A stretch of DNA of 64,000 nucleotides from contig NZ_JBNCNS010000002.1 of the NCBI RefSeq assembly GCF_049847105.1, positions 434,001 to 498,000 on the forward strand. The letters are read 5' to 3'. The notes under the pieces were generated by a model. It was not told where the DNA came from and did no database searches. It worked only from the letters and a program-made list of their open reading frames with translations. This DNA is from Gordonia sp049847105 (GTDB lineage Bacteria > Actinomycetota > Actinomycetes > Mycobacteriales > Mycobacteriaceae). A program made the position numbers and the translations under genes. Positions within the stretch are counted from its first letter, which is position 1, and every line of letters starts with the position of its first letter. Positions 34,293 to 42,359 of the stretch are shown here, piece by piece.

Positions 34293-34333
34293 CAGCGTGG
34301 GGGTCAGGGGTTCGAGTGCCCTTAGCTCCACCC
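34293..34333 (+). repeat. Right attachment-like repeat (tRNA-Ala 3' half copy)
   Basis: Direct copy of 28544-28584 with two mismatches, one of them in the T stem, so it cannot give a working tRNA. Similarity to the anticodon arm continues weakly a few bases further left (TTCACACT). It lies directly before a strong hairpin that was probably the original terminator of the tRNA-Ala gene. Confidence 0.85.
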
Positions 34334-34334
34334 A

Positions 34335-34370
34335 TGAAACCCGCTCTGACCCCGGTCGGAGCGGGTTTCA
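34335..34370. terminator. Hairpin terminator after the tRNA-Ala remnant
   Basis: A 12-bp stem TGAAACCCGCTC/GAGCGGGTTTCA with a GC-rich loop, 2 bases after the right repeat and before the convergent VOC gene. Likely the ancestral terminator of tRNA-Ala, now about 5.8 kb away from it, and also usable by the VOC gene. Confidence 0.75.
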
Positions 34371-34397
34371 CTGTTGCTGGGCGATCTCCCGGGACCG

Positions 34398-34835
34398 TCA
34401 GCCCTTCTTCAGCTCCTCGGCGAGCATCACGATGATGCCGCTGGGACCGCGGACGTACGTGAGCTTGTAGACGTCCTGATAAGTCGCCACGCCGCGCAAC
34501 GGGCGGCAGCCGTGCCGCGCGGCGATCTCGAGGGCGTGGTCGATGTCGTCGACGGAGAAGGCGACCCGGTGCATACCGATCTCGTTGGGAAGCGTCGGCG
34601 CCGTCTCGATGGCCTCGGGGTGGATGTACTCGAAGAGTTCGAGGCGACCCTGACCATCCGGCGTCTGGAGCATCGCGATCTTGGCATGGTTGCCGTCGAG
34701 ACCGACGGCGGTGTCGGTCCACTCACCGCTGACCGTGTCACGGCCGAGCACCGTGAGCCCGAGGTCGGTGAAAAAGGCGATCGTCGCTTCGAGGTCACGG
34801 ACGGCGATGCCGACGTTCTCCAGTTTGATGGCCAT
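34398..34835 (-). CDS. VOC family protein (methylmalonyl-CoA epimerase-like fold)
   Basis: Protein of 145 residues with two VOC modules: VGIAVRDLEATIAFFTDLGL and GMHRVAFSVDDIDHALEIAARHG. Potential metal ligands are in NVGIAV, LELFEYIHP, MHRVAF and the C-terminal GPSGIIVMLAEEL. It resembles lactoylglutathione lyase/epimerase proteins; the substrate is unknown. TAGCCT ends 7 bases before the ATG. Downstream neighbour of the lipase-like gene (10 bp gap). Confidence 0.82.
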   Translation of the reverse strand: MAIKLENVGIAVRDLEATIAFFTDLGLTVLGRDTVSGEWTDTAVGLDGNHAKIAMLQTPDGQGRLELFEYIHPEAIETAPTLPNEIGMHRVAFSVDDIDHALEIAARHGCRPLRGVATYQDVYKLTYVRGPSGIIVMLAEELKKG

Positions 34836-34845
34836 GCGGTGCAGG

Positions 34846-36477
34846 CTACCGGGCCGGGCCGTCGCGGTCGGTGATCTCGAACGTCAAGCGGGCATCGTCG
34901 CCGAAGATCTCCAGTTTCCGTGCCACCTCGGGTAAGAGGACTCCGAAGCGCCAGCGTCCGTCACTCTGCTCAGTCGGCACGGGTGTGTCCTGTCGGCCGG
35001 CATCTTTCAGCCCTTGGGTGATCGGTTCAAAAGTATCGATCGCTCCGCCGATCGACGAGTTCCATGCCGTGAAGGCCTCAATACCCGTCTGCGCCTGGTT
35101 CGGTCCCACGTCGACGATCAATGAGTCGGCCCAATCGAAGACCTGCTCGAGATGGTCGGAGAAATCGAAGATGCTGTTGCGTTGGGCGAGTTTGCTCACC
35201 CGGAGGACGAGGCTGTAACGAGCTCGCCCTTTGTGACGGACTTCGGCACCGGCGACGTCGGCCATCGATGCGGGATCCAGCAGGAAGGTACTCAGGAGCG
35301 GGACGGGATGGTCGGGGCTGTCGCCGAGTCGACGTAGCTCGTCGTCGAGCTGAATGGGACAGTACTGGTCGGCCCGCTGCTCGCTCAGCACCACGGGAAG
35401 CCCACGAATGGACAGGCGTAGATCGGCCTGCCACGTCACGTGATCGTCTCCGCCTCGATCGTCAGGAAGGGTCGCCAATCCGTCCAGACCGACCTTGACC
35501 GTCCAGCGCCCGAACAGGAAGCGCCGCAGGTTCTGATAACCCTCCTCCGAGTTCACCTCGCCGTACCGACCGGAATGAGACCGATACACGAAGGCGCGGT
35601 GCGCCTTTCGAACGTAGGCGTTCTCGATCCGGACGAGGCCGTCGCTCTTGGGGCCGACCACCACCTTGGACGGACCGTAGTCTTTCGGATTGGTGCCGAT
35701 CAGGCAGAACACGTCGTCGGTGTCCAGCACGCCGGCGAGGTCCTGCGGGTCGAACTCGCCGTTCCTCGGTTCGTCACCGAACGTCTTGCCCGGGGTGAGG
35801 TATCCGTACATCTTCTCTGGGGCGAAGATGTCTGCACCGGCCGGGCCGACGGTCTCCTCGAGCCAGTTCAGCACGCCGCTGCCGAACACGATGCCGCCGT
35901 GCGGGGTTCCGTAGGTGAAGAACTTCGTGACGAGTTCTCTTGCCGGCGTTCGCTTTTGTTCTTGGCAGACCTTCTGCATCATGCAGCGCGCGACGAGTCC
36001 GCCCATCGAATGAGCCACCAGGATCACCTTGTCCGCGCCCGTCTTTCGACGCACCAGATCGATCAGGTCGTAGAGGCCGAGGGCAGCGTCTTCGATGTCG
36101 AATCCGTCGGAGGTGACGCGTTGATGGATCGAGGAGTACACCCTCTGCGCGACGCTCCGGTGCGGCGGCGCTGCAAATGTCGTCGCGGCCTGATCGTAGA
36201 ACCGGTACACCCAGATCGAGTCATCCACGATGGCACCGTCCTCGGCAGTGCGTAGGTAGGCTTCCTGGTCGCCGTGCACCAGCAGTTTGTAGTCGTGGTC
36301 GATCAGCAGTCGCAGCATCGGCCCTTCGAACTGATAGAAGCGCGGGTCCCCGTTTCCATCGACCCGGATATGCGTGGCGCCTTCGTTGAATCCGTAGAAC
36401 GGATCATCGACCTGGCTGTCGATGCCGGCGGTGCCACCGGCGTAGCCACGGATGTAGATGATGGGGTATCGCTCCAT
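34846..36477 (-). CDS. Lipase-like alpha/beta hydrolase with C-terminal domain
   Basis: Protein of 543 residues. The start PIIYIRGYAGGTAGID is an oxyanion-hole strand, VILVAHSMGGLVARCMMQ (about 146-163) the nucleophile elbow as in PGAP1/lipase EstA-like hydrolases, and YRSHSGRYGEVNSEEGY probably the His region. Residues from about 330 on form a separate beta-rich domain of unknown type. No signal peptide, so cytosolic. ATG 36477 has AAAGGTCG upstream. Substrate unknown. Confidence 0.8.
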   Translation of the reverse strand: MERYPIIYIRGYAGGTAGIDSQVDDPFYGFNEGATHIRVDGNGDPRFYQFEGPMLRLLIDHDYKLLVHGDQEAYLRTAEDGAIVDDSIWVYRFYDQAATTFAAPPHRSVAQRVYSSIHQRVTSDGFDIEDAALGLYDLIDLVRRKTGADKVILVAHSMGGLVARCMMQKVCQEQKRTPARELVTKFFTYGTPHGGIVFGSGVLNWLEETVGPAGADIFAPEKMYGYLTPGKTFGDEPRNGEFDPQDLAGVLDTDDVFCLIGTNPKDYGPSKVVVGPKSDGLVRIENAYVRKAHRAFVYRSHSGRYGEVNSEEGYQNLRRFLFGRWTVKVGLDGLATLPDDRGGDDHVTWQADLRLSIRGLPVVLSEQRADQYCPIQLDDELRRLGDSPDHPVPLLSTFLLDPASMADVAGAEVRHKGRARYSLVLRVSKLAQRNSIFDFSDHLEQVFDWADSLIVDVGPNQAQTGIEAFTAWNSSIGGAIDTFEPITQGLKDAGRQDTPVPTEQSDGRWRFGVLLPEVARKLEIFGDDARLTFEITDRDGPAR

Positions 36478-36579
36478 GTTGCGACCTTTACGCGCTGAGC
36501 GGCACCTGGCCCGGACAGACGAGGTGGAGGAATCGAACACTCCCGATCATTGTGCGAGCCCGGCGATCCGAGCGGAAGA

Positions 36580-36591
36580 GTAGTGCACTAC
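36580..36591. promoter_or_regulatory. 12-bp perfect palindrome upstream of the lipase-like gene
   Basis: GTAGTGCACTAC lies about 100 bases before the ATG at 36477, between two genes pointing the same way. It could be an operator, but no regulator is nearby and no -10/-35 relation can be shown. Confidence 0.35.
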
Positions 36592-36630
36592 CCGAGTCGG
36601 GCGACGTGTCCTGTGGTCGGTCGCCGCCTC

Positions 36631-37323
36631 TCAGAGAAGCGCATCGGCCAGCGCCGCCGGCTGACTCAGCGCTGCCAGGTGTCCGCCGGGGACCACCACG
36701 GCATCGACGCCGAGGCGCTCCTTGGCGAACTGTACCTGGAAGTCCCTCGGGAACAAGCGGTCGTCGCGACCGGTCACGACCGTGACGGGTGCGGGCCAGA
36801 CGTCGAACGGCGTGGCACAGTCCATGATCGCGTCGGACTGTTCGGGCTCGCCCTGCCTCATCGCCTCCTCGACGACGTCGTCGGGCACATCGTGGAAGAA
36901 CTCCTGCATCTCGTCGATGTCGTCGCCGAGTTCACGGCCGTCGGCGGCGGCGAGTGCCTTGCGTGCCTGCCCGGCGCCGCTGTGGCCGAACCAATGACCC
37001 GGGGTCTCGTGGGGGAGCGGGATCATCGCGTTCACCAACACGATGCGTTCGGAGCCCACTCGCTCGGCCAACACCGGTGCGGTGAATCCACCCAGCGACT
37101 GCGCAACCACCACGACGTCACCGTCGCCTGCCGCGATATCGATCCCGGCGTTGCGGAGTTGCTGCACACAGGCGTCGGTGTAGGCCGCGAAGTCTGCGGC
37201 CGGATCCCCGGACGGGAGGTCGAGCGCCACCGCCCGATGTCCCCGCTGCTCGAGTTCCGGGACGACGCGATGCCAATACCAGCCGCTACCACCGGCCCCG
37301 GGAACGAGTGCGAAGGTCGCCAT
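36631..37323 (-). CDS. Alpha/beta hydrolase (esterase-like)
   Basis: Protein of 230 residues. FALVPGAGGSGWYWHRVVPEL opens the fold, VVVVAQSLGGFTAPVLAERV (about residues 70-89) is the nucleophile elbow with A-Q-S-L-G, TVVTGRDDRLFP carries the Asp and VPGGHLAALSQP the His. It belongs to the small pimeloyl-ester/MES-like hydrolase group. TAGGAT ends 6 bases before the ATG, a leaderless arrangement. Divergent from the flavin monooxygenase gene. Confidence 0.85.
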   Translation of the reverse strand: MATFALVPGAGGSGWYWHRVVPELEQRGHRAVALDLPSGDPAADFAAYTDACVQQLRNAGIDIAAGDGDVVVVAQSLGGFTAPVLAERVGSERIVLVNAMIPLPHETPGHWFGHSGAGQARKALAAADGRELGDDIDEMQEFFHDVPDDVVEEAMRQGEPEQSDAIMDCATPFDVWPAPVTVVTGRDDRLFPRDFQVQFAKERLGVDAVVVPGGHLAALSQPAALADALL

Positions 37324-37443
37324 CCGCTCATCCTAGGGGCGGACCGGCAGGGCCGGATCGGATCAGCACGACCCAAACCGTGGGCAAATGCGCCGCATCG
37401 GGATTGACTCGTCGCGCATCGCACACCCAGTGAAGGACGCAAA

Positions 37444-38814
37444 ATGACCCGACAGTTGCACCTCGGCGGATTCCTCATCGCCTCCCCGGTCACCCATTCG
37501 CATGCCGCGTGGCGGCATCCGGGTTCGGAAACCGACTATTTCGGCCCCGATCACTATCACCGCGTCGGGCGGATCCTCGAGCGCGGCAAGTTCGATTTCG
37601 CGTTCTTCGCGGATCTGCTCGCCGCTCCCGTGCGATTCGGCGGCGACCAATCCGAGCCCTTTCGCCGGGGCACCCAGGCGGCCGCGACCATCGACCCGAC
37701 GCTGGTGGCCGCAAGCATCGCGGCCGTCACGAGCCGGCTCGGCATCGCGGTCACCAAGTCCACCACCTACTTCCACCCCTATGAACTCGCGCGTGTGTTC
37801 GGTTCTCTCGATCACCTGACCCGTGGCCGCATCGCGTGGAACATCGTCACGTCGCTGTCGCAGGCCGAGGCCCAGAACTTCGGATTCGAGTCGCATGTCG
37901 AGCACGACGAACGCTATCGGCGTGCGGAGGAGTTCGTGAGAACCGCGATCGAACTGTGGTCGAGTTGGGAACCGGATGCGGTATCCGCGGACAAGGAATC
38001 CGGCGTGTGGGCCGACCCGGACAAGATCCGGACTGTCGATCATGTCGGTGAGTACTACCGGACGCGCGGGCCGCTGAATCAGCCCCGATCTCCTCAGCAC
38101 CGCCCGGTGCTGATCCAGGCCGGGTCGTCGGAGACCGGGAAGAACTTCGCCGCACGATGGGCGGAGGCGATCTTCGAGATCGACCCGACCCCGGAGGGAC
38201 GTCGGGCGTACTACGACGACGTGAAGTCGCGGGCATCGGATCATGGTCGCAATCCCGATCACGTGAAGATCTTTCCGTCGTTCATCCCGTTCATCGGCGA
38301 AACGGCATCCATTGCACGGGAGAAGCAGGACTTTCACAACGAGCTCGCCGATCCGATCTCGGGGCTCATCACGCTTTCGGTCCACACCGATCACGACTTC
38401 TCGCAATACGACCTCGACGCGCCCGTCGCAGACATCTCCGTGAGTGGGACACAAGGACTCTTCGACCTCGCGCGCCGACTCAGTCGGCGCGACAGTCTCA
38501 CGTTGCGTGACATCGGCCAGCTATATGCCCAGGGAGTTCTGTTGCCGCAATTCGTCGGAACGGCCGCCGATGTGGCGGATCAGATCGAGGAGTCCTTCAC
38601 CGGGGGAGAGGCGGACGGATTCATCGTGTCGAGCGCCCAGACCCCGGGCACGTTCAACGACTTCGTCGACTATGTGGTCCCGGAACTACAGCGACGCGGA
38701 TTGTTCCGTGAGGAGTACCACGGCACGACGCTGCGTGAGCATCTCGGGCTCGGCACCGCCGACGAGGATCTCCCGGCCGATCTGCGAGCCGAGTCGGCAC
38801 CGCTGGCGGGTTGA
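37444..38814 (+). CDS. LLM-class flavin-dependent monooxygenase (NtaA/SnaA/DszA family)
   Basis: Protein of 456 residues. ESTs of the family are present as LHLGGFLI at the start, FDFAFFADLL, GRIAWNIVTS and VGEYYRTRGPLN, then VLIQAGSSETGKNFAARWAEAIFE, all typical of the NtaA/SoxA/DszA group that uses FMNH2 from a separate reductase to attack C-N or C-S bonds. Which substrate is unknown. GAAGGA precedes ATG 37444, and a TTGACT -35-like box is at 37404. No flavin reductase is adjacent. Confidence 0.88.
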   Translation: MTRQLHLGGFLIASPVTHSHAAWRHPGSETDYFGPDHYHRVGRILERGKFDFAFFADLLAAPVRFGGDQSEPFRRGTQAAATIDPTLVAASIAAVTSRLGIAVTKSTTYFHPYELARVFGSLDHLTRGRIAWNIVTSLSQAEAQNFGFESHVEHDERYRRAEEFVRTAIELWSSWEPDAVSADKESGVWADPDKIRTVDHVGEYYRTRGPLNQPRSPQHRPVLIQAGSSETGKNFAARWAEAIFEIDPTPEGRRAYYDDVKSRASDHGRNPDHVKIFPSFIPFIGETASIAREKQDFHNELADPISGLITLSVHTDHDFSQYDLDAPVADISVSGTQGLFDLARRLSRRDSLTLRDIGQLYAQGVLLPQFVGTAADVADQIEESFTGGEADGFIVSSAQTPGTFNDFVDYVVPELQRRGLFREEYHGTTLREHLGLGTADEDLPADLRAESAPLAG

Positions 38815-38821
38815 GTGAAAT

Positions 38822-38860
38822 GCCGAAGGCCCGGACCTCCACGGGTCCGGGCCTTCCGGC
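38822..38860. terminator. Bidirectional hairpin terminator
   Basis: A 13-bp stem GAAGGCCCGGACC/GGTCCGGGCCTTC with loop TCCACG, extended by GCCG/CGGC, between the convergent monooxygenase and lsr2 genes. Confidence 0.8.
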
Positions 38861-38896
38861 GACAGGCGTTCGCGATGGCGAAGCGTGTTCAGTTGG

Positions 38897-39229
38897 TCAG
38901 TGCGCGGCCTCGAAGGCCTCGATCACGCTCAGCGGGATGCGGCCCCGATCGCTGACCTCGTAGCCGTTCTTGTTGGCCCATTCGCGAATGGCCTTGGTCT
39001 GTTCCTTGCTGCGGGCCGTGGAGACCGGGGTCGCTCGCTTGACGCCTCGTGACGTCACACGCGAAACCGAGACATACTTCTCCAACGAATCACGGAACTG
39101 TGCCGCATGCTTCGACGAAGTGTCGAATTCGTAGGTTTTTCCGTCCAATGACCAGCGTACGGTCTCGTATTCGTCGAGGACCTTGCCGTCGATGTCATCA
39201 ATGACTTGGACGATTTCCTTCTTCGCCAT
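38897..39229 (-). CDS. lsr2: Lsr2 nucleoid-associated protein (H-NS-like)
   Basis: Protein of 110 residues: N-terminal dimerisation part (VQVIDDIDGKVLDEYETVRWSLDGKTYEFD) and a C-terminal DNA-binding domain with the RGR minor-groove hook in YEVSDRGRIPLSVIEAF. Binds AT-rich DNA and silences acquired genes. GGCAGGGAG precedes ATG 39229. The upstream 200 bases are clearly AT-richer than the rest of the window, which suits autoregulation (inference). Confidence 0.95.
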   Translation of the reverse strand: MAKKEIVQVIDDIDGKVLDEYETVRWSLDGKTYEFDTSSKHAAQFRDSLEKYVSVSRVTSRGVKRATPVSTARSKEQTKAIREWANKNGYEVSDRGRIPLSVIEAFEAAH

Positions 39230-39249
39230 AGTGAACTCCCTGCCCTCGT

Positions 39250-39269
39250 GGTGAGAATCTGTTCTCACC
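39250..39269 (-). promoter_or_regulatory. Inverted repeat in the lsr2 leader
   Basis: GGTGAGAA-TCTG-TTCTCACC, an 8-bp perfect inverted repeat about 20 bases before the lsr2 start. It could be a hairpin near the ribosome site or an operator. The AT-rich stretch 39300-39380 lies just upstream. Confidence 0.5.
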
Positions 39270-39433
39270 TGAATTGTCTCGACCAACCATTCGTCGTGCG
39301 CAAGCCGGGAGCAACCACGAATGTTTCTTTGTTGGTCGAATACATGATAGACGTCCGGAAATAATAAGTTCCTGAGAACCCAACCATTCCCTGGAGTATG
39401 CGAATAACGACTCGGGTGATTACCGGAGTCCGA

Positions 39434-40222
39434 TCATGACGTAGGCGGACTGGGGACAGGCGTTTCCTGATTATCGTCGCGGGTGGTCGCCGTTGCGGAT
39501 TCGGAAGCCGACTCGGGTATTCCGGTCAGCGCTGTCGGTGCACGATCGGCGGCCGCAATCGGGAGGTAACCCGTTGGGGTGATGGCGAATCCGGACTTCG
39601 AACGGGATTCGAGACAGTACATCCCGGCCGTCTCGACGAGACAGGAGAACCGCGAGATCGAAATGGTGTGGCCGTAGTCCACGATTGTGCTTCGGTACAG
39701 GACGGGATACCGATTGGCGCACGCGCCGCGTTGTGCCTCATCGGTGCTCAGCGTCACAAGATTGCGGGCCCACTGACAACTGCTCGGTGTGTCGGCCGGC
39801 GGGTTCCCGCGCGTTTCCGTGTTCAGTCGGCATGCCAGCGTGGCGCTGCCATTGGTTCCGGTGGAACAGTTCACCCGACGGTCGGGAGTGGTGAAGTGGA
39901 AGCCAGACGTGTCCTCGATCGGGGAATTGGGTCGCACCGAACCCTGGTGGTAGTGGGAATTGTCGACACGAGGCGCCAGTGCGATCACGCGGCCGATCGT
40001 CCAGTCCGGCAGTGCGACGGCGGTATCGGGGGTCGACGGAGCCGCCGCAGTTGTCGTCGTCTCGATCTCGGATTGGGTCGACAGCACATCGGTGGGTGGC
40101 AGCACGATCCGAGACGGGTCGGTCCCCGAGGTGAGCGAGCACGCCGCGCTGACGAGCGCCACCAGCGCCCCGACGACGCAGACATGTAACGAGCGCCGGC
40201 GCGGTCGTCCGTACCCTTGCAC
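39434..40222 (-). CDS. Predicted lipoprotein of unknown function
   Basis: Protein of 262 residues with a basic start (YGRPRRRS), a hydrophobic stretch and the lipobox LVSAAC (Cys near residue 28), then a Thr/Ala/Pro linker. The rest has several cysteines (NCSTGTNG, LACRLNT, SSCQW, GACANR, FSCLVETAGMYC), suggesting disulfides in an exported domain. The C-terminal tail is S/T/P-rich. GTG 40222 is chosen because GGGAG lies 9 bases upstream; TTG 40237 would run into trhO. Start codons of this gene and divergent trhO are one base apart. Confidence 0.78.
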   Translation of the reverse strand: MQGYGRPRRRSLHVCVVGALVALVSAACSLTSGTDPSRIVLPPTDVLSTQSEIETTTTAAAPSTPDTAVALPDWTIGRVIALAPRVDNSHYHQGSVRPNSPIEDTSGFHFTTPDRRVNCSTGTNGSATLACRLNTETRGNPPADTPSSCQWARNLVTLSTDEAQRGACANRYPVLYRSTIVDYGHTISISRFSCLVETAGMYCLESRSKSGFAITPTGYLPIAAADRAPTALTGIPESASESATATTRDDNQETPVPSPPTS

Positions 40223-40223
40223 T

Positions 40224-41105
40224 GTGTCGACTCCCAAGATCGTCTTGTTCTATGTGTTCACACCGCTGGCCGATCCCGACGCCATCCGATTGTGGCAGCA
40301 GGCCATCTGTGAGCAGCACGGCCTGCGCGGCAGGATCATCGTGTCATCCCACGGCATCAACAGCACCGTCGGCGGCGACATCGTCCAGGTGAAAAGGTAC
40401 GTCAAGGCCACCCGCTCATATCCGGCGTTCAAGCACGCCGACATCAAATGGTCCGACGGGACCGGAGACGACTTTCCGCGATTGAGCGTCCGAGTGCGGC
40501 CCGAGATCGTCACATTCGGCGTGCCCGACGAGGTCCGGGTCGATCACGACGGTGTGGTCGGTGGCGGCACCCGGCTGAGCCCCGGCGAGGTCAACGAACT
40601 GGTGGCCGACCGCGGTGAGGACGTGGTCTTCTTCGACGGCCGGAACCGGATCGAGGCCGAGGTGGGCCACTTCTCGGATGCGGTGGTCACCGACGCGCAG
40701 TCGACGCGCGATTTCGTCCCGCTCCTCGACAGCGGGGCCTACGACCACCTCAAGGACCGGCCCGTCGTCACCTATTGCACGGGAGGGGTGCGCTGTGAGG
40801 TCCTCAGCAGCCTGATGCGAGCGCGAGGATTTCAGGAGGTCTACCAACTCGACGGCGGCATCGTGCGCTACGGCGAGGAGTTCGGCGACGACGGGCTGTG
40901 GGAGGGCTCGCTCTATGTGTTCGACGACCGCATGACGGTCGAATTCTCCGACCACGCCGCGGTGGTGGGCACCTGTGCGCGCTGCGGGGCGCAGACCAGC
41001 GGTGTGGCGAACTTCCCCGACGCGCTCGGTCGCGAGCTTGCGGTGATCTGTCCGGGCTGCGAGGCCGGTGCAAGCAGCGAGTCGCTGGAGGCGGCGGCAC
41101 GGTGA
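40224..41105 (+). CDS. trhO: tRNA uridine(34) 5-hydroxylase TrhO (YceA)
   Basis: Protein of 293 residues. An N-terminal domain (IVLFYVFTPLADPDAIRLWQ, RIIVSSHGINSTVGG) and a rhodanese-like domain with the active-site loop CTGGVRCE (about residues 181-188) define TrhO, which uses O2 to hydroxylate wobble U34 of some tRNAs. A C-terminal CARC...CPGC motif is likely a zinc ribbon. TACCCT ends 6 bases before the GTG, so it is probably leaderless. The stop overlaps the COG0523 GTPase start by 4 bases. Confidence 0.92.
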   Translation: MSTPKIVLFYVFTPLADPDAIRLWQQAICEQHGLRGRIIVSSHGINSTVGGDIVQVKRYVKATRSYPAFKHADIKWSDGTGDDFPRLSVRVRPEIVTFGVPDEVRVDHDGVVGGGTRLSPGEVNELVADRGEDVVFFDGRNRIEAEVGHFSDAVVTDAQSTRDFVPLLDSGAYDHLKDRPVVTYCTGGVRCEVLSSLMRARGFQEVYQLDGGIVRYGEEFGDDGLWEGSLYVFDDRMTVEFSDHAAVVGTCARCGAQTSGVANFPDALGRELAVICPGCEAGASSESLEAAAR

Positions 41106-42175
41106 CCCGCGAATCGGTACCGGTCGTCCTGGTCGCCGGGTACCTGGGATCCGGCAAGACGACCCTGCTGAATCACCTGCTGCGGCGTGCGTCGGGAACC
41201 AGGATCGGCGTGCTGGTCAACGACTTCGGGTCGATCAACATCGACGCGATGCTGATCGCCGGTCAGGCCGACGGGACGGTCAGTCTGTCGAACGGCTGTG
41301 TCTGCTGCAGCGTCGACGCCGACGGGGTCGAGAGCGCGCTGACCGCTCTGTTGCGGCCGGCCGCGGGGATCGACGTGATCGTGATCGAGGCGAGTGGGAT
41401 CGCCGAGCCCCGCGCCCTGATCCGGATGATCACTGGCCTCGCCGATGCGAGGTTGCGGTACGGCGGCCTGGCCTATGTGGTCGACGCGGCTGCGCTGACC
41501 GACCTGCGTCGGCGCCACCCGGAGGTTGACCGGCACATCGAGATCGCCGACCTGGTGGTCATCAACAAGGCCGATCTCGTCGACGACCCCGAGTTGGCCG
41601 TTGTGCGCGACACGGTCGGCGCGGTCAACGACACCGCGCCGACGGTGGTCACCGCCGATGCCGTGGTCGATCCCGAGCTGTTGTTCGACGTTGCCGGTCG
41701 GCGGGATGCACCGACCGCATCGGGTGGCCAACTGACCCTCGACGCGCTCCTCGCGGAAGCCGATGACGAGGATTTCGGTGGCGGCGACCACGGTCATGAC
41801 GGCGACGACCACTCCGGCCACGCCCACCTCCACGACGGGTACCAGTCCGTCGAGTTCATCAGCGAGGCCCCGCTCGATCCGAGGCGACTGGCCGCATTTC
41901 TCGAGCGTCCGCCGGCCGGCTGCTACCGGATCAAGGGCGTCACCGCCTTCGACGTGCCGGGACATCGTCAGAAGTTCGTGGTGCATGCCGTCGGCGGGTT
42001 CGTCCGGGTGCATCGGCTGCCGTGGTCGGGAGAACCGAGGATCTCGCGCCTGGTGGTGATCGGCGCAGGTCTCGACCCGTCCGAGGTGCGTGGTGGGCTC
42101 CAGGCGACCGTCGGCGGCGGTAGCCCCGACGAGCACGGCATCCTCAGCATCACCCGATATCTCTCGTCGGTATGA
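41102..42175 (+). CDS. COG0523 metallochaperone GTPase (CobW/ZNG-like)
   Basis: Protein of 357 residues. P-loop GYLGSGKTTLL (about residues 13-23), the CxCC metal site SNGCVCCS (about 63-70), EASGIAEP and the guanine motif NKAD (about 158-161) define the family. A His-rich segment GGGDHGHDGDDHSGHAHLHDG (about 226-246) probably binds zinc or cobalt. C-terminal CobW_C domain with RIKGVTAFD. GTG overlaps the trhO stop, so the two are translationally coupled. Whether it loads metal into TrhO or another client is unknown. Confidence 0.9.
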   Translation: MTRESVPVVLVAGYLGSGKTTLLNHLLRRASGTRIGVLVNDFGSINIDAMLIAGQADGTVSLSNGCVCCSVDADGVESALTALLRPAAGIDVIVIEASGIAEPRALIRMITGLADARLRYGGLAYVVDAAALTDLRRRHPEVDRHIEIADLVVINKADLVDDPELAVVRDTVGAVNDTAPTVVTADAVVDPELLFDVAGRRDAPTASGGQLTLDALLAEADDEDFGGGDHGHDGDDHSGHAHLHDGYQSVEFISEAPLDPRRLAAFLERPPAGCYRIKGVTAFDVPGHRQKFVVHAVGGFVRVHRLPWSGEPRISRLVVIGAGLDPSEVRGGLQATVGGGSPDEHGILSITRYLSSV

Positions 42176-42359
42176 GGCCCGGCGTGCCCCGGCGCTATGT
42201 CACAGCTCCCTAACGGTTTGCATCACCGCAGGTCGCGAATTTTCGTTTCGTCTGGCAGCCTGTTTCACTGTTACCAATGTGACTAAAGTGGCCAGTGTTG
42301 CATCTTGGAAGGGAGTGTGGCGCCGGTCCGGCTGCAGGTCGGATGGCGCCCGGTGTGTG

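Larger units (their letters stand above)
28544..34333. mobile_element. Remnant genomic island integrated at tRNA-Ala
   Basis: About 5.75 kb bounded by the intact tRNA-Ala and a direct repeat of its 3' half. It holds an oxidoreductase, a SARP-type regulator, a hemerythrin protein and a DUF4267 pseudogene. No integrase, recombinase or transposase is present, so it is either a decayed island or a passenger segment left after deletion. The base composition of the last 100 bases before the right repeat is less GC-rich than its surroundings. Extent is inferred from the repeats. Confidence 0.7.

Noticed and set aside
34293..34333. Second tRNA-Ala gene
   Set aside because: Only the 3' half is present and a T-stem base is changed; there is no acceptor 5' strand or D arm. 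It is an attachment-site copy.
42200..42300. MtrA-type binding site or c-di-AMP (ydaO) riboswitch before the amidase
   Set aside because: GTCACA..CTAACG and GTTACC..GTGAC resemble MtrA half sites, but spacing and sequence are not convincing, and the conserved ydaO segments are missing.
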